Below, in pieces: positions 19,086-27,128 of a DNA stretch of 64,000 nt. The notes below the pieces were generated by a model that searched no databases, was not told the DNA's origin, and was given only the letters and a program-made list of their open reading frames with translations. The stretch spans positions 70,043 through 134,042 of the forward strand of contig PLCB01000026.1 of assembly GCA_003134695.1 (NCBI GenBank), written 5' to 3'. Position 1 is the first letter of the stretch. Every line of letters begins with the position of its first letter. Source of the DNA: Candidatus Zemynaea palustris (GTDB lineage Bacteria > Vulcanimicrobiota > Vulcanimicrobiia > Vulcanimicrobiales > Vulcanimicrobiaceae). A program made the position numbers and the translations under genes.

Positions 19086-20216
19086 TTAGGTGGGGTTGGG
19101 CGTCTCCCGAGCGAGCGCGGCGAGGCTCGCATCCCGGAACGCCGGCCACTCGTCGCGTTCGATCGCCGCGCGACTTTCGGCGACCAGGTCGAGCAGCACC
19201 GCGAGGTTATGGTATGAGAGCAGGCGCGGCCCGAGCATCTCGCCGGCCCGGAAGAGATGCGAGAGGTACGCGCGGCTGAAGGTCGAGCAGACCGTGCAGG
19301 CGCAGCGCTCGTCGACGGGCCGAAAATCGCGCCCGTAGACGGCATTCCGGAGATTGAGATCGCCGCCGCGCGTGAGCGCGCGGCCGTTGCGGCCGCAGCG
19401 AGTCGGGTAGACGCAGTCGAACATGTCGATCCCCGCGTCGATGGCGCCGAGCAGATCGCGCACCGTGCCGATACCCATCAGGTAGCGCGGCTTCTCGCCC
19501 GGCAAGAGTTCGGCGGCGAAGCGCGTCATGCGATCCATCTCGGCGCGCGACTCGCCGACCGAGAGCCCGCCGATCGCGTAACCGGGGAGGTCGAGCTCGA
19601 CCAACGCTCGCGCGCTGCGCGTGCGCGCGCCCTCGTCGAGGCCGCCTTGGATGATGCCGAACAGCAACGTCTGGGGACGCGAGCGCGCCGCCGCGCCGCG
19701 CTCGGCCCACAGCGTCGTCCGCCGCACCGCCTCCTCGATCTCCTCGGAAGACGCCGGCAGTTTCACGCAGACGTCGAGGGCCATCGCGATGTCGACTCCG
19801 AGTGTCTCTTGAAACGCGACGACATTCTCGGGGGTGAAGTGATGCTCGCTGCCGTCGAGATGCGAGCGAAAGCGCACGCCGTCGTCATCGAGAACGCGAC
19901 GCGACTCGAGGCTGAACACTTGAAAGCCGCCGCTGTCCGTGAGGATCGGGCGCTCCCAGCTCATGAAGGCGTGCAACCCGCCGGCCGCCGCGATCGTTTC
20001 CAGTCCGGGCCGCAGCCAGAGATGGTACGTATTCGCGAGCACGATTTGCGCGCCGAGTTCGACGAGATCGTGCGGCGTCAAAGTCTTCACCGTCGCCGCG
20101 GTTCCAACCGGCATGAAGCTGGGCGTCTCGACGACTCCGTGCGCGAGCGTCAGCGTCCCGCGCCGGGCCGCGCCGCTCCTCGCGCGAACCGTGAAGTCGC
20201 CGAGCGCAGCCTTCAC
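19086..20216 (-). CDS. tgt: tRNA-guanine transglycosylase
   Basis: Exchanges guanine-34 for preQ1 in GUN anticodons (queuosine pathway). 376 residues. The nucleophile/base Asp residues are in LTDSGGFQVFS and DCVYPTRCGRNG. The zinc site is CACTVC with the distal Cys/His in CSTFSRAYLSHLF, all present. The ATG overlaps the rluD TGA (ATGA). It is the last gene of the ccdA-lspA-rluD-tgt series. No queA is in view. Confidence 0.96.
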   Translation of the reverse strand: MKAALGDFTVRARSGAARRGTLTLAHGVVETPSFMPVGTAATVKTLTPHDLVELGAQIVLANTYHLWLRPGLETIAAAGGLHAFMSWERPILTDSGGFQVFSLESRRVLDDDGVRFRSHLDGSEHHFTPENVVAFQETLGVDIAMALDVCVKLPASSEEIEEAVRRTTLWAERGAAARSRPQTLLFGIIQGGLDEGARTRSARALVELDLPGYAIGGLSVGESRAEMDRMTRFAAELLPGEKPRYLMGIGTVRDLLGAIDAGIDMFDCVYPTRCGRNGRALTRGGDLNLRNAVYGRDFRPVDERCACTVCSTFSRAYLSHLFRAGEMLGPRLLSYHNLAVLLDLVAESRAAIERDEWPAFRDASLAALARETPNPT

Positions 20217-21103
20217 GCGCGCAGGATCTCTTTCGCACGCAGGTATGCCGCCGGCGGCGGCGCTTCGAATTCAAGATCGGCGCGCGTACGCGGATGGCGG
20301 AAGCGCAAGCGCCACGCATGGAGTGCCTGTCCCGGAAGGTCGAGACGCGGATCGCGGCGGCCGTAGATCGGATCGTTCACGATCGGATGTCCGAAGGAAG
20401 CCATGTGAACGCGAATCTGGTGCGTCCGACCGGTTTCGAGCCGAAAGGTCAACTCGCTCGCGCCGTCGAGCCGCTCGCGCAACCGGTAATGCGTCACCGC
20501 CGGACGGCCGTCGGCGCGAATCGCGTGGCGCAGTCGATTGTGCGGATCGCGACCGAGCGCGCCGTCGATCGTCCCTTCAGCGTGCTCCGGAATCCCGACG
20601 ACCAAGCCGAGATATTCGCGCTCGATGAAGCGCTGCATCATCGCCTTGCCGAGCGCACGCAACGCAGCATCGGTCTTCGCGATGACGAGGAGGCCGGACG
20701 TGTCGCGATCGAGGCGGTGGACGAGCCCGGCACGCAATCGCAGGCCGGGCAGATTCTCGGCGTGGGCCAAGAGCGCGTTGACGAGCGTTCCGTCGCGTGC
20801 GCCGTGGGCCGGATGCGTCACCATGCCGGCCGGCTTGTCGACGACGATCACGTCGTCGTCTTCGTAAACGATCGAGAGTGGCAGCGATTGCGCTACGGCT
20901 TCCAGCGGCGGCCGCAGCTGGAGTTCGAATTCGAGCCGATCGCCCGCGGCGACCGTGCTGCTGCCTTTGACCGGCTCGCCGTTGAGCAAGACGGCCCCCG
21001 TGCGAATCGCATCCGCGATGACCGAACGCGATGCGCCGCTCAGCCGCGCGATCGCGACGTCGACGCGCTGCCCGGCTTCTGCCGCTTCGACCTTGTGCGT
21101 CAG
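20213..21103 (-). CDS. rluD: Large-subunit pseudouridine synthase, RluD family
   Basis: Makes pseudouridines in 23S rRNA helix 69 or a related site. The catalytic Asp is in HRLDRDTSGLLV, with ETGRTHQIRVH following. The first ATG/GTG/TTG in frame is TTG 20989, which would cut through the N-terminal S4 RNA-binding domain. Coding similarity (VDVAIARLSGASRSVIADAI, TGAVLLNGEPV) clearly continues upstream to the lspA stop. The only plausible initiator there is CTG 21103-21101, overlapping the lspA TGA as CTGA, analogous to the ATGA overlaps elsewhere. The extended length is 296 residues, normal for the family. The start is inferred. Confidence 0.85.
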   Translation of the reverse strand: MTHKVEAAEAGQRVDVAIARLSGASRSVIADAIRTGAVLLNGEPVKGSSTVAAGDRLEFELQLRPPLEAVAQSLPLSIVYEDDDVIVVDKPAGMVTHPAHGARDGTLVNALLAHAENLPGLRLRAGLVHRLDRDTSGLLVIAKTDAALRALGKAMMQRFIEREYLGLVVGIPEHAEGTIDGALGRDPHNRLRHAIRADGRPAVTHYRLRERLDGASELTFRLETGRTHQIRVHMASFGHPIVNDPIYGRRDPRLDLPGQALHAWRLRFRHPRTRADLEFEAPPPAAYLRAKEILRA

Positions 21104-21642
21104 ACGGGAGTTTCGCGCGGGCGCGCCGCTCGCTCACGCCGGAACGTCGTCAGGATGAGAACGACGACGCCGATCGTGATGCACGAGTCGGCGACGTTGA
21201 AGACCGGCCACCAGCGCAGATCGATGAAGTCGACGACGTACCCGTAATGAAAACGGTCGACGATATTGCCGATCGCGCCGCCCACGATCCCGCCGAAGGC
21301 GATGCGCACGAGCAGCGAACGTGCGGCAACCTCGCGATACGCGGACCAGAAGATTGCGAGAACGATGACGGCCATGACGACCAGCAGCCACGACTTCGTC
21401 CCGAAAAGACCGAACGCGCCGGCGCGATTCTGCACGTATGTCCAATAGAGCAGGTGCGGGATCAAGACGCGGCTTTCTCCAGAGAGAAACTGGCCGGCGA
21501 CGATGTGCTTGGTCCACTGGTCGAGCCCGAAAACGGTGAGGCCCGTAATCGCCAAGGTCACATACACCAGCGGCGATACGCGCTCGTCGCCTCCTTGCGT
21601 CTGCGGGCGCGGCGCCTCGGACGATTGCATGGGGTTGTTCAA
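21100..21642 (-). CDS. lspA: Lipoprotein signal peptidase (signal peptidase II)
   Basis: Inner-membrane aspartic peptidase removing prolipoprotein signal peptides after Lgt modification. 180 residues with four TM helices. The catalytic aspartates are in GGAIGNIVDRF and VFNVADSCI, and NRAGAFGLF is the conserved periplasmic loop. It starts at TTG 21642, 4 nt after the ccdA TAG; ATG 21630 is the alternative. Pairs functionally with lgt 1.5 kb away on the other strand and with the lipoproteins in this window. Confidence 0.95.
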   Translation of the reverse strand: MNNPMQSSEAPRPQTQGGDERVSPLVYVTLAITGLTVFGLDQWTKHIVAGQFLSGESRVLIPHLLYWTYVQNRAGAFGLFGTKSWLLVVMAVIVLAIFWSAYREVAARSLLVRIAFGGIVGGAIGNIVDRFHYGYVVDFIDLRWWPVFNVADSCITIGVVVLILTTFRRERAARPRETPV

Positions 21643-21648
21643 AGACTC

Positions 21649-22374
21649 CTAGAGACTCGGCGGTTTGACGAACTGATAGAAGAACCCCGCGACTTTCACA
21701 AAGTTATTGGTGACCAAAACGATGCCGGTTGCGACGAGGACGACGCCGGCCGTCGCCTCGATCGCCGGGAGAAAGCGCTTGATGCGGCTGAGCGCGGCCA
21801 GCGATTGCGTAATCGCGAGAGCCATGATCAAGAACGGGATCGCCAGACCCAACGAATAGACGAACAGATAGAACGTCGCGCGGGGAACGCTTTCCTGCGA
21901 TGCGAGCAGAATGATCGCGGAGAGAATCGGGCCGATGCACGGCGACCAGCCAGCCGCGAATCCGATCCCGACGAGAAATGAGATCGCAAGCGATTGCTTG
22001 CGCGATTGCAGGTGGAAGCGCTTGTCCATCATCAGGGTCGGAATCCTGAAGATGCCGAGCATGTTCAGTCCCAGGACGATGATGATGACGCCGCCGATGC
22101 GTGCGATGATGTCCTTGTTATTCGCAAATACCGAACCGATCGCGCTGGCCGAAAGCCCGATCAAGACGAAGATGAGCGTGAACCCGCAAACGAACGCGAT
22201 CGCGTGCGCCAGAACGCGCGCTTTCTCAGCGGCGGTGTCCTGCGTCTTAAGATCTTCGAGGCTCGTCCCGGTCAGAAACGAGAGGTACGACGGCACGAGC
22301 GGCAGCACGCACGGCGAGACGAACGAGACGAGTCCGGCGAGGAATGCGGTCAGGACGTTGAGGTGCGGTACCAT
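21649..22374 (-). CDS. ccdA: Cytochrome c biogenesis protein CcdA
   Basis: Six-TM thiol electron carrier moving reducing equivalents from thioredoxin across the membrane to apocytochrome c or other thiol proteins. 241 residues. Both redox-active cysteines are visible in their usual contexts: FVSPCVLPLVPSYLSF (TM1) and AAGWSPCIGPIL (TM4). Candidate partners in the window are the SCO1-like protein and the SorB c-type cytochrome. First gene of the minus-strand ccdA-lspA-rluD-tgt series. Confidence 0.93.
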   Translation of the reverse strand: MVPHLNVLTAFLAGLVSFVSPCVLPLVPSYLSFLTGTSLEDLKTQDTAAEKARVLAHAIAFVCGFTLIFVLIGLSASAIGSVFANNKDIIARIGGVIIIVLGLNMLGIFRIPTLMMDKRFHLQSRKQSLAISFLVGIGFAAGWSPCIGPILSAIILLASQESVPRATFYLFVYSLGLAIPFLIMALAITQSLAALSRIKRFLPAIEATAGVVLVATGIVLVTNNFVKVAGFFYQFVKPPSL

Positions 22375-22639
22375 CGCGACCTTAACTCTATGATATCTGC
22401 TGCGGTTGCGCCTGGCGAGATTGGGTCAATGAATTGCCGCGCGTGGAGGCCGGGCGGCGTTGCGCCGAGGGGCGTTGCAAGTCGCCGCCGCGGCCCGGAG
22501 GGCATACGCGGTGGCGATCTGCCGAGTAGCTTTTTCGCACGGATGCGAAAAAGCGAACGTACCCGAGGCGCTATGTCCGGCCGGCCTCCACGCAGGGGCA
22601 AGGAGGGCGGCGACCCTCAGGCAACGCAACCGGGGAGTC
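22375..22639. repeat. Intergenic region with a 153-bp multibranched inverted-repeat element
   Basis: No gene is supported between ccdA and lgt. The stretch holds 13-bp perfect outer arms, GCGTGGAGGCCGG (22441-22453) and its complement (22581-22593). They enclose a GCGGCG/CGCCGC hairpin (22454-22459 / 22483-22488) and a perfect 10-bp hairpin CTTTTTCGCA/TGCGAAAAAG (22530-22553). The whole could fold as one multi-arm structure. No T-run follows, so it is not a simple terminator. Candidates are a structured RNA, a MITE-like element or the regulatory leader of lgt. Confidence 0.5.
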
Positions 22640-23524
22640 GTGCAGCATTGGTTCACCTATCCGAATATCGATCCGGTCGCGTTTCGGATCGGTCCCCTCG
22701 CCGTGCATTGGTACGGCCTTTCGTATTTGGCCGGCTTCGTCGCGGTCTTCATTTGGATGGCGCGCCCCGCGCACCGCAGGCGCCTCGGGCTAACGGTCGA
22801 GCAGGTCCAGGATTTTCTGGTCTATTGCCTCGTCGGCGTGCTGGTCGGAGGACGGTTATTCTTCGTCCTGGCCGATATCGTTACCAAACACGACGCGCCC
22901 TACTATTTCGGCGACCTGCCGAAGAGTCTCTGGAATTTGATCGCCATCTGGAACGGAGGCATGGGTTTCTTCGGCGGGCTGATTGGCGTGATCGTCGCGA
23001 TGGCGCTGTTCGTGCGGCGACAGCGGCTCCGAGCCGAGCACGCGGGGCGAACCGGCCCCGCGTTGACCTTCGCCGTCCTCGCTGACGAAGTCGTGATGAT
23101 GCTGCCGATCGGCCTGGCGCTGACGCGCGTCGTGAACTTCATCAACGACGAATTGGTAGGCAACATCTGTAACCCCGATCAGCCGTGGTGCATCAAGTTT
23201 CCGAGCGCCGACGGTTTCCGCTATCCGTCGCAGATCTTCGAAGCGATCCTTGACATCCTCGTGCTACCGATCTTGCTCGTTCTGTACCGCCGCCGGCCGC
23301 CGGACGGCGTCGTCGCCTGGACGTGGTTTACGCTCTACGGCGTAACGCGTTCGCTCGCCGAGATCTGGCGGCAAACCGACCTTGCCGTTGGGCCGTTCAC
23401 CGGCGGGCAGCTGTTCTCGCTCGCGATGATCGCCATCGGAATTGTGATGATGGTCCGGTGCGTTCGCGCCGGGCGGCGCACCGAGGAGATCCCTGAAGCC
23501 GTTCCGCCGGCGACGGCTCCCTAG
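22640..23524 (+). CDS. lgt: Prolipoprotein diacylglyceryl transferase
   Basis: Inner-membrane enzyme attaching diacylglycerol to the lipobox Cys. 294 residues from GTG 22640, with GGGGAG just upstream; the frame is open further 5' but runs through the inverted-repeat element. Conserved features: IGPLAVHWYGL near the N-terminus, NGGMGFFGGLIG (the His-Gly-Gly-Met-Ser-like loop), and the signature RVVNFINDELVG. Seven TM helices are expected. Substrates in the window include the HlyD-type and PrsA-like lipoproteins. Confidence 0.94.
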   Translation: MQHWFTYPNIDPVAFRIGPLAVHWYGLSYLAGFVAVFIWMARPAHRRRLGLTVEQVQDFLVYCLVGVLVGGRLFFVLADIVTKHDAPYYFGDLPKSLWNLIAIWNGGMGFFGGLIGVIVAMALFVRRQRLRAEHAGRTGPALTFAVLADEVVMMLPIGLALTRVVNFINDELVGNICNPDQPWCIKFPSADGFRYPSQIFEAILDILVLPILLVLYRRRPPDGVVAWTWFTLYGVTRSLAEIWRQTDLAVGPFTGGQLFSLAMIAIGIVMMVRCVRAGRRTEEIPEAVPPATAP

Positions 23525-23559
23525 GGAAAGCCTCCGCTTCACCGGAACCACTTTAGTCC

Positions 23560-24252
23560 ATGAGGCTCGACGTCGGAGCGATGCCGTCCGGCGCTCCGAG
23601 TTCACTCTTGGAGCGGATCGCGGCGTTACGGCGAGAGATCGCCGAAGCCGCGCGCGCCGCGGGGCGGCCCCCCGCGTCGGTTGCTCTGCTGGGCGTCACC
23701 AAGGCGCAGCCGTGCGCGGCCGTGGTGGCGGCGATCGAAGCCGGCCTCGGCGACGTCGGCGAGAATTACGTCCAGGAGGCTCGCGTCAAGTATGCCGCGC
23801 TGCCGCCCGTGCACAAGCACTTCATCGGCCACGTGCAAACCAACAAGGCGCGCGCGATCGTCGAGACCTTCGACGTCGTCCAATCGGTCGACCGGCTCGA
23901 GGCAGGGCGCGCGATCGGCCGGGCGCAGCGCGCTCTCGGCAAGCGCGTCCGCACGCTCGTGCAATTGAACGTTTCGCCGACCGAGCGCTTCGGGGTCGCG
24001 CCCGCTGACGCGTCGGCGTTAGCGGCCCGGCTGCGCGAAGAGGGCCTTGAGGTCGACGGCGTGATGGCGATCGGGCCGTTGACCGCCGACCGCTCGGCGG
24101 TCGTGGACGCGTTTCGGCGTGCCGCGCAAGCGTTTCGGGAAGTCGGGGGGACGACGCTCTCGCTCGGAATGTCCGACGACTGGCGCGAAGCCGTCGCGTG
24201 CGGTTCGACGATGGTGCGGCTTGGAACGGCGATTTTCGGGGCGCGACCGTGA
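23560..24252 (+). CDS. yggS: YggS/PLPBP pyridoxal-phosphate homeostasis protein
   Basis: PLP-binding alanine-racemase-fold protein without known enzymatic turnover; it buffers PLP and affects amino-acid pools. 230 residues. The PLP lysine is in LLGVTKAQP (about residue 48), then DVGENYVQE, FIGHVQTNK and the C-terminal LSLGMSDDW and VRLGTAIFGARP are diagnostic. Start ATG 23560 or ATG 23581, 21 nt on, which has a close GGAG. It overlaps the following open frame by GTGA. The yggS-sepF-divIVA order is the common division-gene arrangement. Confidence 0.95.
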   Translation: MRLDVGAMPSGAPSSLLERIAALRREIAEAARAAGRPPASVALLGVTKAQPCAAVVAAIEAGLGDVGENYVQEARVKYAALPPVHKHFIGHVQTNKARAIVETFDVVQSVDRLEAGRAIGRAQRALGKRVRTLVQLNVSPTERFGVAPADASALAARLREEGLEVDGVMAIGPLTADRSAVVDAFRRAAQAFREVGGTTLSLGMSDDWREAVACGSTMVRLGTAIFGARP

Positions 24253-24290
24253 ACGAGCAAGACCGGGCGGAGGCCCGGCAAGGAGGTAAC

Positions 24291-24713
24291 GTGGGCGTTT
24301 TACATCGGATCGGTTCGTTTTTTGCACTCAGCGAGGACGACGAAGGCGAGTACGTTGAGGAAGAGACGCCGTCGCGCCGCAACGTGGTCGCCTTCTCGGC
24401 CAGAGAGGGCCGCCGCAGCGGAGCCGAGGTCGCGGTGTTTGCGCCGCGCTCGTTCGGCGACGTGACGGAGATCGCCGATGCCTTGCGGGGCAATCGCGTC
24501 GTGATCGTCAACCTCCAAGGGATGGAACGCGCGCTCTTGCAGCGGATCGTCGACTTTACGTCGGGTGTCGCCTACACGCTCGAAGGCAAGATTCAAAAAC
24601 TCGCCGAGGCGATGTACCTCGTCGTTCCGGCCGGCATCGCGGTGAATTCACAGGGCTTGCGCGAGTCCCTCGGGCGCGAAGGCACGCTCGATTTTTCAAC
24701 CGACCGAGGGTAG
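24291..24713 (+). CDS. sepF: Cell division protein SepF
   Basis: Membrane-associated FtsZ anchor, 140 residues. The start GTG 24291 is preceded by a strong AAGGAGGT. It gives the typical amphipathic membrane-binding helix (GVLHRIGSFFAL), then an acidic linker (EDDEGEYVEEE) and the SepF core (FAPRSFGDVTEIADALRGNRVVIVNL, ending GIAVNSQ). GTG 24249, overlapping yggS, is in frame but lacks this context. SepF is typical of Firmicutes, Actinobacteria, Cyanobacteria and archaea, which is informative for placement of this diderm host. Confidence 0.93.
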   Translation: MGVLHRIGSFFALSEDDEGEYVEEETPSRRNVVAFSAREGRRSGAEVAVFAPRSFGDVTEIADALRGNRVVIVNLQGMERALLQRIVDFTSGVAYTLEGKIQKLAEAMYLVVPAGIAVNSQGLRESLGREGTLDFSTDRG

Positions 24714-24719
24714 AAAGCG

Positions 24720-25277
24720 ATGCAGAAGATCACGATCGTCGACATTCAGCACAAGACGTTCAAGAAGAAGCTTCAGGGTTACGACCCGGCCGACGTCGAT
24801 CAATTCTTGGACGAAATCATCGAGACGCTCGAGGACGAGGGGTCGCAGCGTGCGGCGCTCGAAGCCGAGATCTCCGACCTCAAGGAGCGCATCAGCCACT
24901 TTAAAGCGATGGAAGAGTCGCTGCAGAACACGCTGCTCCTCGCCCAGCGTACCGCGGACGAAGTCAAAGCATCGGCCCATAAAGAGGCCGATCTGATCCG
25001 CGTCGAAGCGCGCGTTTCGATCGAGAAGGAAATCTCGACGTACGGCGACCGCGCCAACGAGGCGCGGCGCGAATATCAGCGTTCGGTCGAGACGACCGAG
25101 AAGGCGCGCAGCGAACTGCGCAGCCTGCTCATGACGCATCTGGCGTTGCTCGACAGGACCGAAATCGTCTCTGCCGCGCAGCCTGAGTCGCAAGTGGACG
25201 CGCACGCCGAAATCCCCGCCGCCGTCGAGGGGGCGCCGCCCAACGGCAGTCCGTCGACGGCGTACGTCGACGTCTAG
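24720..25277 (+). CDS. divIVA: DivIVA-like coiled-coil polarity protein
   Basis: 185 residues. The N-terminal lipid-binding module (DIQHKTFKKKLQGYDPADVDQFLDEI) matches DivIVA; the middle is a long coiled coil (about residues 30-145) rich in Glu, Lys, Ala and Arg; the tail is Pro/Ala-rich and disordered. DivIVA marks negatively curved membrane at poles and septa. It starts 6 nt after sepF. Equivalents are named Wag31 or SepIVA in Actinobacteria and GpsB in Firmicutes; length and first domain favour DivIVA itself. Confidence 0.92.
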   Translation: MQKITIVDIQHKTFKKKLQGYDPADVDQFLDEIIETLEDEGSQRAALEAEISDLKERISHFKAMEESLQNTLLLAQRTADEVKASAHKEADLIRVEARVSIEKEISTYGDRANEARREYQRSVETTEKARSELRSLLMTHLALLDRTEIVSAAQPESQVDAHAEIPAAVEGAPPNGSPSTAYVDV

Positions 25278-25288
25278 CGTCACGTCGG

Positions 25289-26050
25289 TTGGCAGCTAGG
25301 CTTCAGACCGCACCCAGAGTCGAACCGCGCGTCTACCCCGCGGGGCGCGCGGTCGTTTTGCACGGCATCGCCGCGCCCGAACTGGCCGGCCGCCGTCTGG
25401 TGGTCGAGGGGCGACGTGTTCAAGCGGTTCGCTTTGGCCGGCTCGCGCTCGTGATCGCGTTCGTCCATCAGAACGACTATGCCGGCGACGAACTCGAACG
25501 GCATCGTTGCGACCCCCTTTGGCTGCGTGCCGAAGCGCGCATTCATGAGCGCGCGGTGCAACGCGCCGGCGCGCAAGCGGCGATCGTCCCGGCGCGGCTG
25601 CTGACCGTCTTCGAGCACCCGGCCGCGCTCGAGGAAACCGCGACGGAATTTTATGCGCGCATGTGCCGCTCGCTGACGCGGCTGGGCGGAAAGCAAGAGT
25701 TCGCGCTGCACGCATATGCCGGCCCGCATGCGGCGCCGGGCGGCGAGTCGTATCTGTTGCGCGTCTCGGCGCACGCCACGCGCTCGACGCGGGTCGCGCT
25801 GCCGAAGGCCAAAGACGATGTCGCTCGCGAGCTGAAAGCGATCTGGCAAACCTGCGGCACGCTTGCGACGGCGGTGCGGCGCATCGAGGGTTCACCGGCG
25901 CGCGGGCTGCTCGGAAGCCTTGCGCTGCTGGTACCCGAAAGCGAGGCGGAGACGCTCAAACTGCACGTGAGCAATGCCTCGCTCGGCGCGGCCCCGCACG
26001 GCATCACCTATTATCTCGAGGGGCCGCGCGCCCCGTTCAGTTTCGTCTAG
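25289..26050 (+). CDS. Orphan GvpL/GvpF-like protein
   Basis: 253 residues, TTG start 11 nt after divIVA. Several blocks follow the GvpL/GvpF gas-vesicle family: an early strand LALVIAFVHQNDYAGD, helix ARIHERAVQRAGAQAAIVPARLLTVF (the family usually has HERV...PLRFGTVF), FALHAYA in place of WGVKVY, and the C-terminal GITYYLEGPRAPFSFV, matching the family ending GPWPPYSFV. No gvpA or other gas-vesicle gene is in the window. Assignment is by motif memory only. Function here is unknown; position within a division/leucine operon argues against a gas-vesicle role. Confidence 0.6.
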   Translation: MAARLQTAPRVEPRVYPAGRAVVLHGIAAPELAGRRLVVEGRRVQAVRFGRLALVIAFVHQNDYAGDELERHRCDPLWLRAEARIHERAVQRAGAQAAIVPARLLTVFEHPAALEETATEFYARMCRSLTRLGGKQEFALHAYAGPHAAPGGESYLLRVSAHATRSTRVALPKAKDDVARELKAIWQTCGTLATAVRRIEGSPARGLLGSLALLVPESEAETLKLHVSNASLGAAPHGITYYLEGPRAPFSFV

Positions 26051-26063
26051 CGACCGAACGAAA

Positions 26064-27128
26064 ATGACGATCGCGGTGCTGCCCGGCGACGGGATCGGCG
26101 TCGAGGTGACCGCGGCGGCCTTGCGTGTCTTGCGCGCCGTCCGGGCCGATCTCGACTACGCGCATGGCGACGTCGGCGGTGCGGCGATCGAACGCCACGG
26201 CAGCGCGTTGCCGGCGGAGACGCTCGCGCTCTGTCGACGCAGCGCGGCGATGCTCTTCGGTGCGGTCGGCGATCCGCGCTACGACGCGCCGGGCAGCCCG
26301 CGACCGGAGTCGGCGATTCTCGGGTTACGCAAAGAGTTCGACCTGTTCGCGAACATCCGGCCGGTCAAGCAGATTCCGGGCCTCGAAGACGCCTCCAGCC
26401 TGCGGCCGGAGTTGCTGCGCGATTTGGATTTGGTGGTCGTGCGCGAGACGACGTCGGGTCTCTACTTCGGTCAGCCGAAGAAACAATTCAGCGACGACGG
26501 CGTGGAAGCCGCTGTCGACACCATGATCTATCGCAGGCCGGAGATCGAACGGATCGCGCGCGTCGCCTTCGAGCTGGCGCGCGAACGGCGCCGGCGCGTC
26601 ACTTCGGTCGACAAGCAGAACGTCTTGGAGACGAGCCGCCTGTGGCGTCGCGTGGTGGTGGCCGTGCACGAGGAGTACCACGAAGTCGAACTCGAGCACA
26701 TGCTGGTCGACACCGCCGCGATGCAACTGATGCGCGACCCGCAGCGCTTCGATGTGATCCTGACCGAGAACACGTTCGGCGACATCCTCTCCGACGAAGC
26801 CGCGATGCTGACCGGATCGCTCGGCAACCTCCCGAGCGCGACGTTCGGCGCGGCGCAGCGCGCGGACGGACGCTTCGGACTCTACGAGCCGATCAGCGGA
26901 ACCGCGCCCGACATCGCCGGGAAGGGGATCGCGAATCCGATCGCCGCGATCTTGTCGGCCGCGCTGCTGTGCCGCCACAGCCTCTGCGACGAGGACGCAG
27001 CGGCGCGCATCGAAAACGCCGTCGCGAAGACCATCGCGTCCGGCGCGCGCACGCGCGACCTCGCGCGTGACGGTGCACCGTCGCTGGGCACCGAGGCGTT
27101 TACCGACCGGGTGATGGGGGCACTGTGA
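26064..27128 (+). CDS. leuB: 3-Isopropylmalate dehydrogenase
   Basis: NAD-dependent oxidative decarboxylation of 3-isopropylmalate, completing the leucine-specific branch with LeuA, LeuC and LeuD. 354 residues. Start ATG 26064, preceded by GAACGAAA. The motifs LPGDGIGVEVT, the substrate Arg residues around LRKEFDLFANIRPVK, VRETTSGLYFGQ, the metal Asp cluster in ENTFGDILSDEAAMLTGSLGNLPS and EPISGTAPDIAGKG, where the adenine loop indicates NAD use. It is separated by 16 kb from the other leu genes. Confidence 0.96.
   Translation: MTIAVLPGDGIGVEVTAAALRVLRAVRADLDYAHGDVGGAAIERHGSALPAETLALCRRSAAMLFGAVGDPRYDAPGSPRPESAILGLRKEFDLFANIRPVKQIPGLEDASSLRPELLRDLDLVVVRETTSGLYFGQPKKQFSDDGVEAAVDTMIYRRPEIERIARVAFELARERRRRVTSVDKQNVLETSRLWRRVVVAVHEEYHEVELEHMLVDTAAMQLMRDPQRFDVILTENTFGDILSDEAAMLTGSLGNLPSATFGAAQRADGRFGLYEPISGTAPDIAGKGIANPIAAILSAALLCRHSLCDEDAAARIENAVAKTIASGARTRDLARDGAPSLGTEAFTDRVMGAL

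Noticed and set aside
22460..22639. N-terminal extension of Lgt through the inverted-repeat element
   Set aside because: Extension is Arg/Ala-rich and unlike Lgt, whose family starts near VQHWFTYPNIDPVAF; the open frame is a by-product of the GC-rich element.
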